This document shows, piece by piece, positions 6,793 to 13,757 of a DNA stretch of 19,343 nucleotides. Source of the DNA: Nocardioides sp. (lineage in GTDB: Bacteria > Actinomycetota > Actinomycetes > Propionibacteriales > Nocardioidaceae); NCBI GenBank assembly GCA_030452025.1, contig JAKDNC010000010.1, forward strand, positions 1-19,343, given 5' to 3'. The position numbers and the translations under genes are program-made. Every line of letters begins with the position of its first letter. The stretch's first letter is position 1. The notes under the pieces were generated by a model. The model made no database searches and had not been told where the DNA came from. It saw only the letters and a program-made list of their open reading frames with translations.

Positions 6793-9285
6793 TCACGGGG
6801 AGGGCACGCCGAAGCGGGTGCGTACGGCGACCCGTCGACGCAGTTCGTCGGTCATGTCCACCAGGTTCCGTCGCACGGTCAGGTCCAGTCCGTCCCTGCC
6901 GATCACGGCCTCCGCCAGTCCCACGGTCCGCGTCGACAGGGACGTGATCGGGAACCACGCTTCGGTGACGTCGCCGAGCACCCAGCCGGAATGCACCCGG
7001 GACGCGACGGGGATCTCGGCGAAGTAGCGGTCGACGTACTTCGCGGTGAACTCCTCCTGGCCGGCTCGCCAGAATCCGAGTCCGCACGCCTCTAGCTCGT
7101 AGTTGCTGGCCGGGACCTCGCCGGTGAACCTCTGCCAGGCCCATGCCTTGGCCGTGGCGGACGGCAGGCTCGCGACCGCACGCGCGTGGTCGACGGCGGC
7201 CTGCGCCGTCGCCGCGGCGTTGCGCTCGGCGTCCAGGCCGGGGAGGTCGATCCCGCCGACGGAGGCGAGCCGGACGAGGACCCGCCAGCGCAGGTCGTCG
7301 TCGAGGTCGATTCCGTCCGGGATGCCCGCACCGTCGAGCCAGCCCCGCAGTGCGGTCGTGTCCACGCAGGAGCCGACCGCCCCCTGGAATGCCGCAAGCT
7401 GGCGGGTACTGCCCGCCGCGGCGGCCTCGAGCACGGTCAGGGCGGCCGTGTGGATCCGTGCGAGGGCAACCTCCGGGTCGGAGGACAGCGCGGCCACCTT
7501 GCCCGTGAGTAACCGAAGAGTCATCTTCAGGGCGTCGTCGTGGGTCTCGCCGGGCAGCGACGCCTCAGCGAGCGCGAGCACGTCGTCAGGGGAGACCTCG
7601 GCGTTGTGGAACGCGGAGCCGACCGAGTTCCAGATCCCTGACCTGATGGTCGGATCGTCGGTCGCGCCGATGGTGTGGCCGAAGACCTCGACCGAGTCGG
7701 TGTCCGGGAGCGGGAGCGCCCACGTGTCCTGGGCAGGGTCGATCAGCAGCCCCTGGCCGGGAGCGACCTCGACCGGAACCGAGTCGTCGTCGATCGTCAG
7801 CGCGGAGATCGCCCACTCGCCGCGGGGCGTCGAACGGGCGATCTGGACGGTGTGCTCTCGGACGGCAGGGTGGCCCTCGGGCGACGTACGGGTGATCACG
7901 CCCGCATCACGGTCGAACCTGAGCGTGTCGGGGCCGGCGGTGCGCAACCAGTTGCTGGTGAACGACGACAAGTCGCCCGCCCCTGCGCGGTCCCAGGAAT
8001 CGAAGAGATCGGCCATGGTGGCGTTTCCGAAGCGGTGCCGGGTGAAGTGATCGATCGCGCCGGCGAAGAAGATGTCGTCGCCGAGTCTGGCGTTGAGTTG
8101 CTTGAGGATCGTGGAGCCCTTGGCATAGGAGATGCCGTCGAAGTCCTGGAGCGCAGCGGTGGCGTCCACGGCGCCATTGCCGGCCACTGGGTGGGTGCTG
8201 GGTCGCTGGTCCGCGATCAGGCCCCACTGCCGGCGCGTGTAGGAGACGTGCACCCACGCGTCGTCGTACTCGGTGACGTCGGCGGCGACCCGGTTGCCCA
8301 TGTACTCCGCGAACGACTCGTTGAGCCAAAGGTCGTCCCACCACTTCGGGGTGGTGATGTTGCCGAACCACTGGTGAGCCATCTCGTGGGCAACCGTGGT
8401 GGCCCGCTGGATCCGCTCGCTCCGGGTCACCTTGCTGGTGAAGACCAGCGGATCGCGAAAGGTGATGCAGCCCGGATTCTCCATCGCCCCGGCGTTGAAC
8501 TCCGGCACGAACGCTTGGTGGTAGTTGCCGAAGGGGTAGCGGATCCCGAACAGCCGATGGAACTCGTCGAAGCACTGCTTGGTCATCGTGAACAACTCTT
8601 CGGCGTCCCTGTCGAGGTGCTCGGCGATCGACTGTCGGGCGCTCAGCGAGAGCGGGATGCCGTCGTGCTGGTCGTGGACCATGTGCCACGGGCCCGCGAC
8701 CAGGGTGACGAAGTATGTCGACAGCGGCAGGCTCTGCTCGAACTCCCACAACGTCGAATTTCCGGGGCCGGCCCCGACCTGCTGGCCGGGAGCATTGCCG
8801 ATGACCGTCCAGTCGGCCGGCGCGGTGACGTGAAAGGTGAAGGGCGCCTTGAGGTCGGGCTGGTCGAAGCAGGCGAAGATCGACGGCGCCGCGTCCATGA
8901 ACGACATGCCGTAGACATAGTGGCGCCCGTCAGCCGGGTCCACACTGCGATGCAGTCCCTCACCGTCGGTGCGGAAGGGCATCACCGCGTCGACGACGAG
9001 CTCGTGTTCGCCGTCGAGCGTGGTGAGCGGGAGCCGTCCCCTGACCACCCGGTCGGGGGGCAGGTCCTCGCCGTCGAGCAGGATCCTGTTCACCCGCGTC
9101 GCCTTGAGGTCCACGAAGGTCGAGCCACCGGTGCTGGTGAAGCGGATCGTGGTGATCGAGGGGAACGACTTCTCGTCACGTGCGAGATCGAGCCGGACGT
9201 CGTACGACGTCACCCGGATCATCTCGAAGCGCGCACGGGCCTCGGTGAGCTGGAGACTGCGGTAAGGGGATTCGGAGTTCGCCAC
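6793..9285 (-). CDS. pepN: Aminopeptidase N (M1 family zinc metallopeptidase)
   Basis: This cytosolic enzyme removes N-terminal amino acids from peptides. Numbered from the chosen start (830 residues), it has the substrate-binding GAMEN motif at 266-270 and the zinc motif HEMAH at 300-304, with the third ligand Glu323 in LWLNESFAE, giving the classic HExxH-18-E spacing. A GISYAKGS segment supplies the usual catalytic tyrosine. Length fits actinobacterial PepN. Three GTG codons compete: 9294, 9291 and 9285. I prefer 9285 because a TAGGGT box lies 7 nt before it and overlaps the first GTG. The gene heads the leftward cluster with sbcDC and tldDE. Confidence 0.96.
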   Translation of the reverse strand: MANSESPYRSLQLTEARARFEMIRVTSYDVRLDLARDEKSFPSITTIRFTSTGGSTFVDLKATRVNRILLDGEDLPPDRVVRGRLPLTTLDGEHELVVDAVMPFRTDGEGLHRSVDPADGRHYVYGMSFMDAAPSIFACFDQPDLKAPFTFHVTAPADWTVIGNAPGQQVGAGPGNSTLWEFEQSLPLSTYFVTLVAGPWHMVHDQHDGIPLSLSARQSIAEHLDRDAEELFTMTKQCFDEFHRLFGIRYPFGNYHQAFVPEFNAGAMENPGCITFRDPLVFTSKVTRSERIQRATTVAHEMAHQWFGNITTPKWWDDLWLNESFAEYMGNRVAADVTEYDDAWVHVSYTRRQWGLIADQRPSTHPVAGNGAVDATAALQDFDGISYAKGSTILKQLNARLGDDIFFAGAIDHFTRHRFGNATMADLFDSWDRAGAGDLSSFTSNWLRTAGPDTLRFDRDAGVITRTSPEGHPAVREHTVQIARSTPRGEWAISALTIDDDSVPVEVAPGQGLLIDPAQDTWALPLPDTDSVEVFGHTIGATDDPTIRSGIWNSVGSAFHNAEVSPDDVLALAEASLPGETHDDALKMTLRLLTGKVAALSSDPEVALARIHTAALTVLEAAAAGSTRQLAAFQGAVGSCVDTTALRGWLDGAGIPDGIDLDDDLRWRVLVRLASVGGIDLPGLDAERNAAATAQAAVDHARAVASLPSATAKAWAWQRFTGEVPASNYELEACGLGFWRAGQEEFTAKYVDRYFAEIPVASRVHSGWVLGDVTEAWFPITSLSTRTVGLAEAVIGRDGLDLTVRRNLVDMTDELRRRVAVRTRFGVPSP

Positions 9286-9292
9286 GCTCACC

Positions 9293-9298
9293 ACCCTA
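9293..9298 (-). promoter_or_regulatory. Candidate leaderless -10 box of pepN (TAGGGT)
   Basis: TAGGGT on the minus strand lies 7 nt before GTG 9285. If used, transcription starts at that GTG and the two upstream GTG codons are not translated. The expected -35 position falls at about 9316-9321, at the edge of the repeat element. Confidence 0.5.
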
Positions 9299-9318
9299 GG
9301 CCCGGAACCGCCGCCGGA

Positions 9319-9407
9319 TTCCCCGCCTACCCGGGGATACCGGCACTTCCCGGCCGATGCTTCCGCCGGGAAGTGCCAGATTCAGCGGGTACCCGGGGAA
9401 ACCGGCA
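9319..9407. repeat. Composite intergenic repeat with a 13-bp perfect inverted repeat
   Basis: The core is GGCACTTCCCGGC (9342-9354), a 10-nt loop, then the exact reverse complement (9365-9377). An 18-nt direct repeat flanks it: TACCCGGGGATACCGGCA (9328-9345) and a copy with one mismatch at 9390-9407. A further short hairpin, TCCCC/GGGGA, sits at its left edge. It lies between the oxidoreductase stop and pepN, both leftward, so it could terminate the oxidoreductase transcript. The symmetry also resembles a REP/BIME-like dispersed element. Confidence 0.8.
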
Positions 9408-9449
9408 GCCCCGCCCCAGGGTTCAGCCCCCTCGGCCACGGGAGCGGGC

Positions 9450-10448
9450 TCAGCCCAGGTTGACCAGCATCTTCCCGGTGTTGGCGCCGCGGTGCAGGTC
9501 GAGGAACGCGTCGACGGCGTGGTCGAGCCCGTCGACGAACGTCTCGTGATGGGTGATCTTCCCCTCCGCGAGCCACGGCCCGACGGTGTTGAAGAATTCC
9601 GAGGCGAGGTCGTTGTGCTCACCCACGATGAAGCCGCGCATGGTGAGCTTCTTCTGGACGAACATCATCATGTTCCGCGGCCCGGGCGTGGGCTCGGAGG
9701 AGTTGTAGGACGAGATGGCTCCACAGGCCGCGATCCGGCCATGGTCGCCCATGTGGGAGATGGCCGCCTCGAGGTGGTCGCCACCGACATTGTCGAAGTA
9801 GACGTCGATGTCGGGCATGGCACCGAGCTGCTCCGCGATGGGCGCCTCCTTGTAGTTCAGCGCCTCGTCGAAGCCGATCTCCTTGAGCCACGCGACCTTC
9901 TCCGGTGACCCGGCCGAACCGATCACGGTGCCGGCGCCCAGGTTCTTCGCGATCTGCCCGGCGATGCTGCCCACGGCCCCCGCAGCACCGGAGATGAAGA
10001 CCACGTCACCCTCCTTGAACTGCCCGATCCGGGTGAGACCGACGTACGCCGTCAGGCCGGTCATCCCTAGGATCCCGAGGTACGTCGACGCGGGCGCGAC
10101 ATCGGTGTCGACCTTGCGGACGGCCCCTTCGTCGAGAAGCGCGTGCTCACGCCACCCGAAAGCGTGGAGTACGACGTCCCCGACGGAGACCTCGTCGCTC
10201 GCACTGGCGATCACCTCGCCGACGGCACCGCCCTCGAGCGGCGCGTCCAGGGCGAACGGAGGGACGTAGGACTTCGAGTCGTTCATCCGGCCGCGCATGT
10301 AGGGGTCGACCGACATCACCGTGTTGCGCACGAGCACCTGCCCCGGAGCCGGATCATCCAGCTCGGTCGTGACGGTGCGGAAGTTGTCGTGCGTGGGCCA
10401 GCCGGTGGGGCGGGAGGCAAGGTGGATTTCGCGGGTGGAAGTAGGCAT
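9450..10448 (-). CDS. NADP-dependent oxidoreductase, zinc-independent MDR (alkenal/prostaglandin reductase) family
   Basis: This 332-residue medium-chain reductase belongs to the CurA/YfmJ and leukotriene B4 12-hydroxydehydrogenase branch, whose members usually reduce activated C=C bonds of enones and alkenals with NADPH. Evidence is the N-terminal SVDPYMRGRM signature (46-55), the Rossmann glycine motif GAAGAVGS (154-161), the DVYFDNVGG segment and a C-terminal GKMLVNLG tail. No catalytic zinc motif is present. The chosen ATG is 10448; a GTG 10 codons upstream (10478) also fits the frame. AGGA lies 8 nt before the ATG, and the same bases form a CAGGAT hexamer at -7. The gene diverges from the small ORF at 10621. 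The physiological substrate is unknown. Confidence 0.92.
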   Translation of the reverse strand: MPTSTREIHLASRPTGWPTHDNFRTVTTELDDPAPGQVLVRNTVMSVDPYMRGRMNDSKSYVPPFALDAPLEGGAVGEVIASASDEVSVGDVVLHAFGWREHALLDEGAVRKVDTDVAPASTYLGILGMTGLTAYVGLTRIGQFKEGDVVFISGAAGAVGSIAGQIAKNLGAGTVIGSAGSPEKVAWLKEIGFDEALNYKEAPIAEQLGAMPDIDVYFDNVGGDHLEAAISHMGDHGRIAACGAISSYNSSEPTPGPRNMMMFVQKKLTMRGFIVGEHNDLASEFFNTVGPWLAEGKITHHETFVDGLDHAVDAFLDLHRGANTGKMLVNLG

Positions 10449-10572
10449 GGATTCGATCCTGCCACGCCCCGCAACCACGTTCGAAGAAGGTGCCTGAGAT
10501 CACCCCGGAACTGGTCGAAACGGCGCGGGGCAACACCTAGAATGTAAGAGGCAAAGAAGCCAAAACACTTAT

Positions 10573-10578
10573 TACACT
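10573..10578 (+). promoter_or_regulatory. Candidate -10 box of the small-protein unit (TACACT)
   Basis: In an unusually AT-rich patch (about 10535-10580), TACACT fits TANNNT, and a second candidate, TAGAAT, is at 10538-10543. Initiation near 10585 would give a 35-nt leader with a GCGCC/GGCGC hairpin (10586-10601). No clear -35 is visible, so the assignment is tentative. Confidence 0.35.
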
Positions 10579-10620
10579 TCGAGGTGCGCCGGGAGCGGCG
10601 CGGAAGGCAGCGCAGAGACC

Positions 10621-10758
10621 ATGAGGACGCAGCAGTACCTGGCCCGAGGAATCATCACGGGACGGGTGCACCAGAGTCAGGACCCAGTAGTCCTGCGAGG
10701 TCTCGCGATCAACCGGGCCGAAGCCCGCCGTGACCGCCGCCGTTCGCGCGACGCCTGA
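10621..10758 (+). CDS. Small arginine-rich protein of unknown function (45 aa)
   Basis: I do not recognise a family. The ORF starts at ATG 10621 with MRTQQYLARGIITGRVHQ and ends with a basic tail, ARRDRRRSRDA. Eleven of 45 residues are Arg against four acidic residues, so it is strongly positive and could bind nucleic acid, though that is inference. ATG 10621 is the only plausible start: the frame is open back to about 10498 but has no ATG, GTG or TTG there. Third codon positions are mostly G/C. Support is the AT-rich promoter-like patch upstream and a strong terminator hairpin 18 nt after the stop, so it looks like a monocistronic gene. A weakness is the lack of a close Shine-Dalgarno. It could instead be a small RNA. 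Confidence 0.6.
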   Translation: MRTQQYLARGIITGRVHQSQDPVVLRGLAINRAEARRDRRRSRDA

Positions 10759-10776
10759 TTCACCGACGCATCAGGC
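10753..10776 (+). other. Hairpin spanning the stop codon of the small ORF
   Basis: GCCTGAT (10753-10759) and ATCAGGC (10770-10776) are perfect inverted repeats separated by 10 nt. The left arm contains the TGA stop, and the terminator hairpin begins at the next base, so the transcript would end in two tandem stem-loops. Confidence 0.55.
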
Positions 10777-10805
10777 AGGGCCCGGGGAGAATCTCCCCGG
10801 GCCCT
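10777..10805 (+). terminator. Strong terminator hairpin after the small ORF
   Basis: A perfect 12-bp stem AGGGCCCGGGGA (10777-10788) pairs with TCCCCGGGCCCT (10794-10805) around a 5-nt loop. No real U-tract follows, as is common for actinobacterial hairpin terminators. It separates the small ORF from the ABC transporter operon. Confidence 0.8.
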
Positions 10806-10821
10806 CGCACATTTCCCGTAC

Positions 10822-10833
10822 TGACATTTGTCA
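10822..10833 (+). promoter_or_regulatory. Palindromic operator candidate TGACA-TT-TGTCA upstream of the ABC operon
   Basis: TGACATTTGTCA is a 5-bp inverted repeat with a 2-nt centre, 59 nt before the ABC ATPase start. Its right half, TTGTCA, is also one mismatch from a -35 hexamer. NarL/LuxR-type dimers bind short inverted repeats, and such a regulator is encoded at the end of this operon, so autoregulation is a reasonable inference. Confidence 0.5.
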
Positions 10834-10892
10834 TGGCGAGGACGTGATGCACGGACGAGGCACGGACGCCACAGCTGGGTGAGGCTGTTGGC

Positions 10893-11846
10893 ATGACGAC
10901 AGAGATCATCGGAGCAAGTCAGGAGTTGGCCGCGGTCGCCCTGCGCGGCGTGACCAGGAAGTTCGGTGACGTCGAGGCGGTGCGTGGCATCGACCTGATG
11001 CTCCGACCCGGCGAGATCGTGGCCTTCCTGGGACCGAACGGCGCTGGCAAGACCACGACGATCGACATGATCCTGGGCCTGGCCGTTCCCACCACGGGCA
11101 GCGTCGAGGTCTTCGGCCTCACTCCCCGTCAGGCGATCGCACGTGGCCTGGTCTCGGCTGTGATGCAGACCGGCGGCCTCCTCAAGGACCTCTCCGTGCG
11201 CGAAACGGTGGAGTACACCGCCAGCCTGTTCGCCGACACCCAGCCGGTCGGCGTCGTGCTCGAGCAGGCCGGGATCACCGGCATCGCCCGACGCAAGGTC
11301 GCCAAGTGCTCCGGGGGTGAACAGCAGCGACTCCGGTTTGCGATGGCGCTGCTCTCGGACCCCGCTCTGCTGCTGCTCGACGAACCCACCACGGGGATGG
11401 ACGTCGAGGGTCGGCGGTCGTTCTGGAGCTCGATCCGGAAGGATTCGCAGGGCGGCCGGACTGTCCTGTTCGCCACGCACTACCTCGAGGAGGCCGACCA
11501 GTACGCCGACCGGATCGTGCTGGTCAGCCAGGGCCGGGTGGTCGCCGACGGCACCGCGGCCGAGGTGCGTGCCCTCGCCTCGGGCAGAACCATCCAGGCG
11601 ACGCTTCCCGACGCTCGGAGCGACGGCCGGCTCGATGAGATCGGGCGTCTTGCCGGGGTCGAGTCCGTCGAGGTGCGCGGTGACCACCTGCGCATTCGTG
11701 CCGCCGACAGCGACGCCGTCGCCCGCCACCTCCTCCGCCACACCGATGCGCGCGATCTGGAGATCACGGCGCAAGGCCTGGAGGAGGCCTTCCTTGACCT
11801 CACCGGCCAACACGACACAAACACGGGGAACGGAGTCACCCGATGA
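10893..11846 (+). CDS. ABC transporter ATP-binding protein (DrrA/CcmA-like exporter)
   Basis: This 317-residue protein would power the permease encoded next to it. It has Walker A GPNGAGKT (47-54), the signature CSGGEQQR (139-146), Walker B LLLLDEP (159-165) and the switch His196 in ATHYLEEAD. About 90 C-terminal residues follow the ATPase core, as in DrrA/NatA-type exporters of drugs, peptides or lipids. The signature begins with Cys rather than the usual Leu. The start ATG 10893 has GGTGAGG about 8 nt upstream. The stop overlaps the permease start (ATGA at 11843). The substrate cannot be read from sequence. Confidence 0.95.
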   Translation: MTTEIIGASQELAAVALRGVTRKFGDVEAVRGIDLMLRPGEIVAFLGPNGAGKTTTIDMILGLAVPTTGSVEVFGLTPRQAIARGLVSAVMQTGGLLKDLSVRETVEYTASLFADTQPVGVVLEQAGITGIARRKVAKCSGGEQQRLRFAMALLSDPALLLLDEPTTGMDVEGRRSFWSSIRKDSQGGRTVLFATHYLEEADQYADRIVLVSQGRVVADGTAAEVRALASGRTIQATLPDARSDGRLDEIGRLAGVESVEVRGDHLRIRAADSDAVARHLLRHTDARDLEITAQGLEEAFLDLTGQHDTNTGNGVTR

Positions 11847-12622
11847 GCACCATGATCGACCCGGCCACCCGTCGCGTCCCGCCGCGGGGCGGCTTCAACG
11901 CCACGGTCCTGAGGATCGAGTTGCGCCGGATGCTGCGCAACCGGCGCACCATCATCTTCACGCTGGTCTTCCCCGCAGCGATGTTCCTGGCCATCGGTGG
12001 GACCGTCGACTGGACCGTGGATGCCGGCCACGGCAACGTGGGGGCGTACATCATGGTGGCGATGGCGCTCTACGGAGCCGCGCTGACCGCTGCCTCCGGG
12101 GGAGCCATGGTGGCCATGGAGCGCTCGGTGGGGTGGTCCCGCCAGCTGCGACTCACTCCGCTCAGTCCGACGGTCTACATCATCATGAAGGCGCTGCTTG
12201 CGTTGGTTCTCGGCGCGATCGCGATCGCGGTCGTCAACATCGTCGGTGTGATCCAGGGCCGCCCATCCATGCCGGTGGGTGTGTGGATCGCGTGTGCGTT
12301 GCTGACCCTCCTGTGCACCCTGGTCTTCGCGGCTCTGGGGGTCTTCGTGGGATACATCGTGCCGGGGGAGAACGCGATGCAGATCCTCGGGCCCGGTCTC
12401 GCCCTGCTGGCTTTCCTGGGAAACGTCTTCATCCCCCTGACCGAGGGGTCGATGATCTACCACGTCGCTGAGCTCACGCCGATGTTCGGCGTGGCCGAGG
12501 TGAGCCGGTCGCCGTTGACCGGCGACCTCAACTGGGTCGGCGTGGTCAACACGGTCGTCTGGCTGGCGATCTTCGTCGCCGGTGCGGCGTGGCGGATGAG
12601 CAAGGACACGGCCCGCGTCTGA
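11843..12622 (+). CDS. ABC-2 type transporter permease
   Basis: This 259-residue membrane protein is the transport channel paired with the preceding ATPase. An N-terminal cytoplasmic segment ends in the basic stretch RRMLRNRR, followed by about six hydrophobic segments at 36-55, 67-92, 112-138, 146-171, 180-201 and 231-251. The fourth-fifth region, with LGVFVGYIVPGENAMQ, is typical of ABC-2 permeases. It overlaps the ATPase stop by 4 nt, so translation is coupled. The sensor kinase ATG follows 19 nt after its stop. Co-location with a two-component system suggests inducible export, perhaps of an antibiotic or membrane-active compound; that role is inferred. Confidence 0.94.
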   Translation: MSTMIDPATRRVPPRGGFNATVLRIELRRMLRNRRTIIFTLVFPAAMFLAIGGTVDWTVDAGHGNVGAYIMVAMALYGAALTAASGGAMVAMERSVGWSRQLRLTPLSPTVYIIMKALLALVLGAIAIAVVNIVGVIQGRPSMPVGVWIACALLTLLCTLVFAALGVFVGYIVPGENAMQILGPGLALLAFLGNVFIPLTEGSMIYHVAELTPMFGVAEVSRSPLTGDLNWVGVVNTVVWLAIFVAGAAWRMSKDTARV

Positions 12623-12628
12623 GGTGGC

Positions 12629-12634
12629 TACCGT
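12629..12634 (+). promoter_or_regulatory. Candidate leaderless -10 box of the histidine kinase gene (TACCGT)
   Basis: TACCGT fits TANNNT and ends 7 nt before ATG 12642. It would give the kinase and regulator an internal promoter, separate from the transporter genes. A competing reading is GAGGTGG (12621-12627) acting as a Shine-Dalgarno sequence for GTG 12633. Confidence 0.45.
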
Positions 12635-12641
12635 GGATCCC

Positions 12642-13757
12642 ATGACTGACCACCCCGTGCCTGCCGGCAGACGCGCGCGCCCGGGGTGGGCCGGACTGGC
12701 CTTCGCTGCGGTCTGGCTGTTCTACCTGGCCGACCCGTTCGAAGCGGCGGTGAAGGTTCGCGACCAGCCCGCGGGATGGACGGGCATGCTTGCGATCGGG
12801 GCCTTCGCAACGGTCTACCTGGTTTCGTTCCAGCTGGTGCAGATGCGTCGCCTGATGCTGGCCGCCGGCGCACCCCGGGCACTCGCGGCCACCTTCCTCG
12901 CCGCCGAGGCCGGGCTGGCCGTGCTGATCTGCGTGCTGGTCGGACAGCCGGGCACCGCCACCGTGGTGTACATCGCAGTGATGTCGGTCTTCTTCCTGCC
13001 ACTGCGCTGGGGAATCGTAGCCGCAGTGCTCTCGGCTGCCACGGCGTACGCCGCAGGGTTCGTCGTCGCCGGCTGGACAGAGGAACGAGGCCTGTTGTTC
13101 GGGGCACTTGCCGCGACTCTGGCGGTCTGGGGGATCCGCAACGTCATCCAGCGCAACGCGGACCTGCTCGAGGCCCGCGAGGAGAACGCCCGACTCGCCG
13201 TCGCCGAGGAGCGGAACCGGTTCGCCCGCGACCTTCACGACATCCTGGGCCATTCGTTGACCGTGATCACCGTGAAGGCCGAGCTGGCCCAGCGGCTCGT
13301 CGACGTCGACCTCGACCGGACCCGTGCAGAGCTGGCCGACCTCGAGCGTCTCAGCCGCGACGCGCTCGCCGACGTCCGCCGGGCGGTCGATGGTTATCGC
13401 GAGCTCACCCTCCCAGGGGAGCTGGCCCGGGCACGGATCGCCCTGGAATCGGCCGGGATCGACCACCAACTCCCGAACTCGACCGACGAGGTGCCCGGTG
13501 ACCTGCGCGAGCTGTTCGCCTGGACCGTGCGCGAAGGAGTCACGAACGTGGTCCGGCACAGTGCCGCGCGCGAGTGCCGGGTCACGATGGCATCGGACGC
13601 AGTCGAGGTCATCGACGACGGCCGCGGACTCCTGGACGGCTCGGTCCCTGGCAACGGCATTCGTGGACTGGGCGAGCGCGCCGCGGCGATGGGCGCCTCC
13701 GTCATCACCAACGTGCCGCCGGACGGCGGCTACTCACTGCGGGTGGTGGTCCGATGA
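12642..13757 (+). CDS. DesK-like sensor histidine kinase (HisKA_3 family)
   Basis: This membrane sensor autophosphorylates and passes phosphate to the adjacent LuxR-type regulator. From ATG 12642 it has 371 residues. About six hydrophobic segments occupy residues 15-167 with little extracytoplasmic sequence, as in sensors of membrane state. The HisKA_3 box RDLHDILGHSL carries His199. The ATPase domain shows the N box REGVTNVVRHSA, DDGRGL and GNGIRGLGER. Alternative in-frame GTG starts at 12624 and 12633 would add 6 or 3 residues; 12633 has a plausible GAGG 8 nt upstream. Its stop overlaps the regulator start (ATGA, 13754), so kinase and regulator are coupled. Confidence 0.95.
   Translation: MTDHPVPAGRRARPGWAGLAFAAVWLFYLADPFEAAVKVRDQPAGWTGMLAIGAFATVYLVSFQLVQMRRLMLAAGAPRALAATFLAAEAGLAVLICVLVGQPGTATVVYIAVMSVFFLPLRWGIVAAVLSAATAYAAGFVVAGWTEERGLLFGALAATLAVWGIRNVIQRNADLLEAREENARLAVAEERNRFARDLHDILGHSLTVITVKAELAQRLVDVDLDRTRAELADLERLSRDALADVRRAVDGYRELTLPGELARARIALESAGIDHQLPNSTDEVPGDLRELFAWTVREGVTNVVRHSAARECRVTMASDAVEVIDDGRGLLDGSVPGNGIRGLGERAAAMGASVITNVPPDGGYSLRVVVR

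Noticed and set aside
7675..9549. A 624-codon open frame on the plus strand opposite pepN
   Set aside because: Antisense shadow of pepN that runs on through the intergenic repeat; low-complexity translation and no recognisable domain.
10677..11813. A 378-codon minus-strand frame opposite the ABC ATPase
   Set aside because: The plus-strand gene has all ABC motifs; the antisense frame has none and also covers the terminator hairpin.
12546..13559. A 337-codon minus-strand frame across the permease-kinase junction
   Set aside because: Shadow of two clearly real genes; it would cross the coupled operon and carries no domain.
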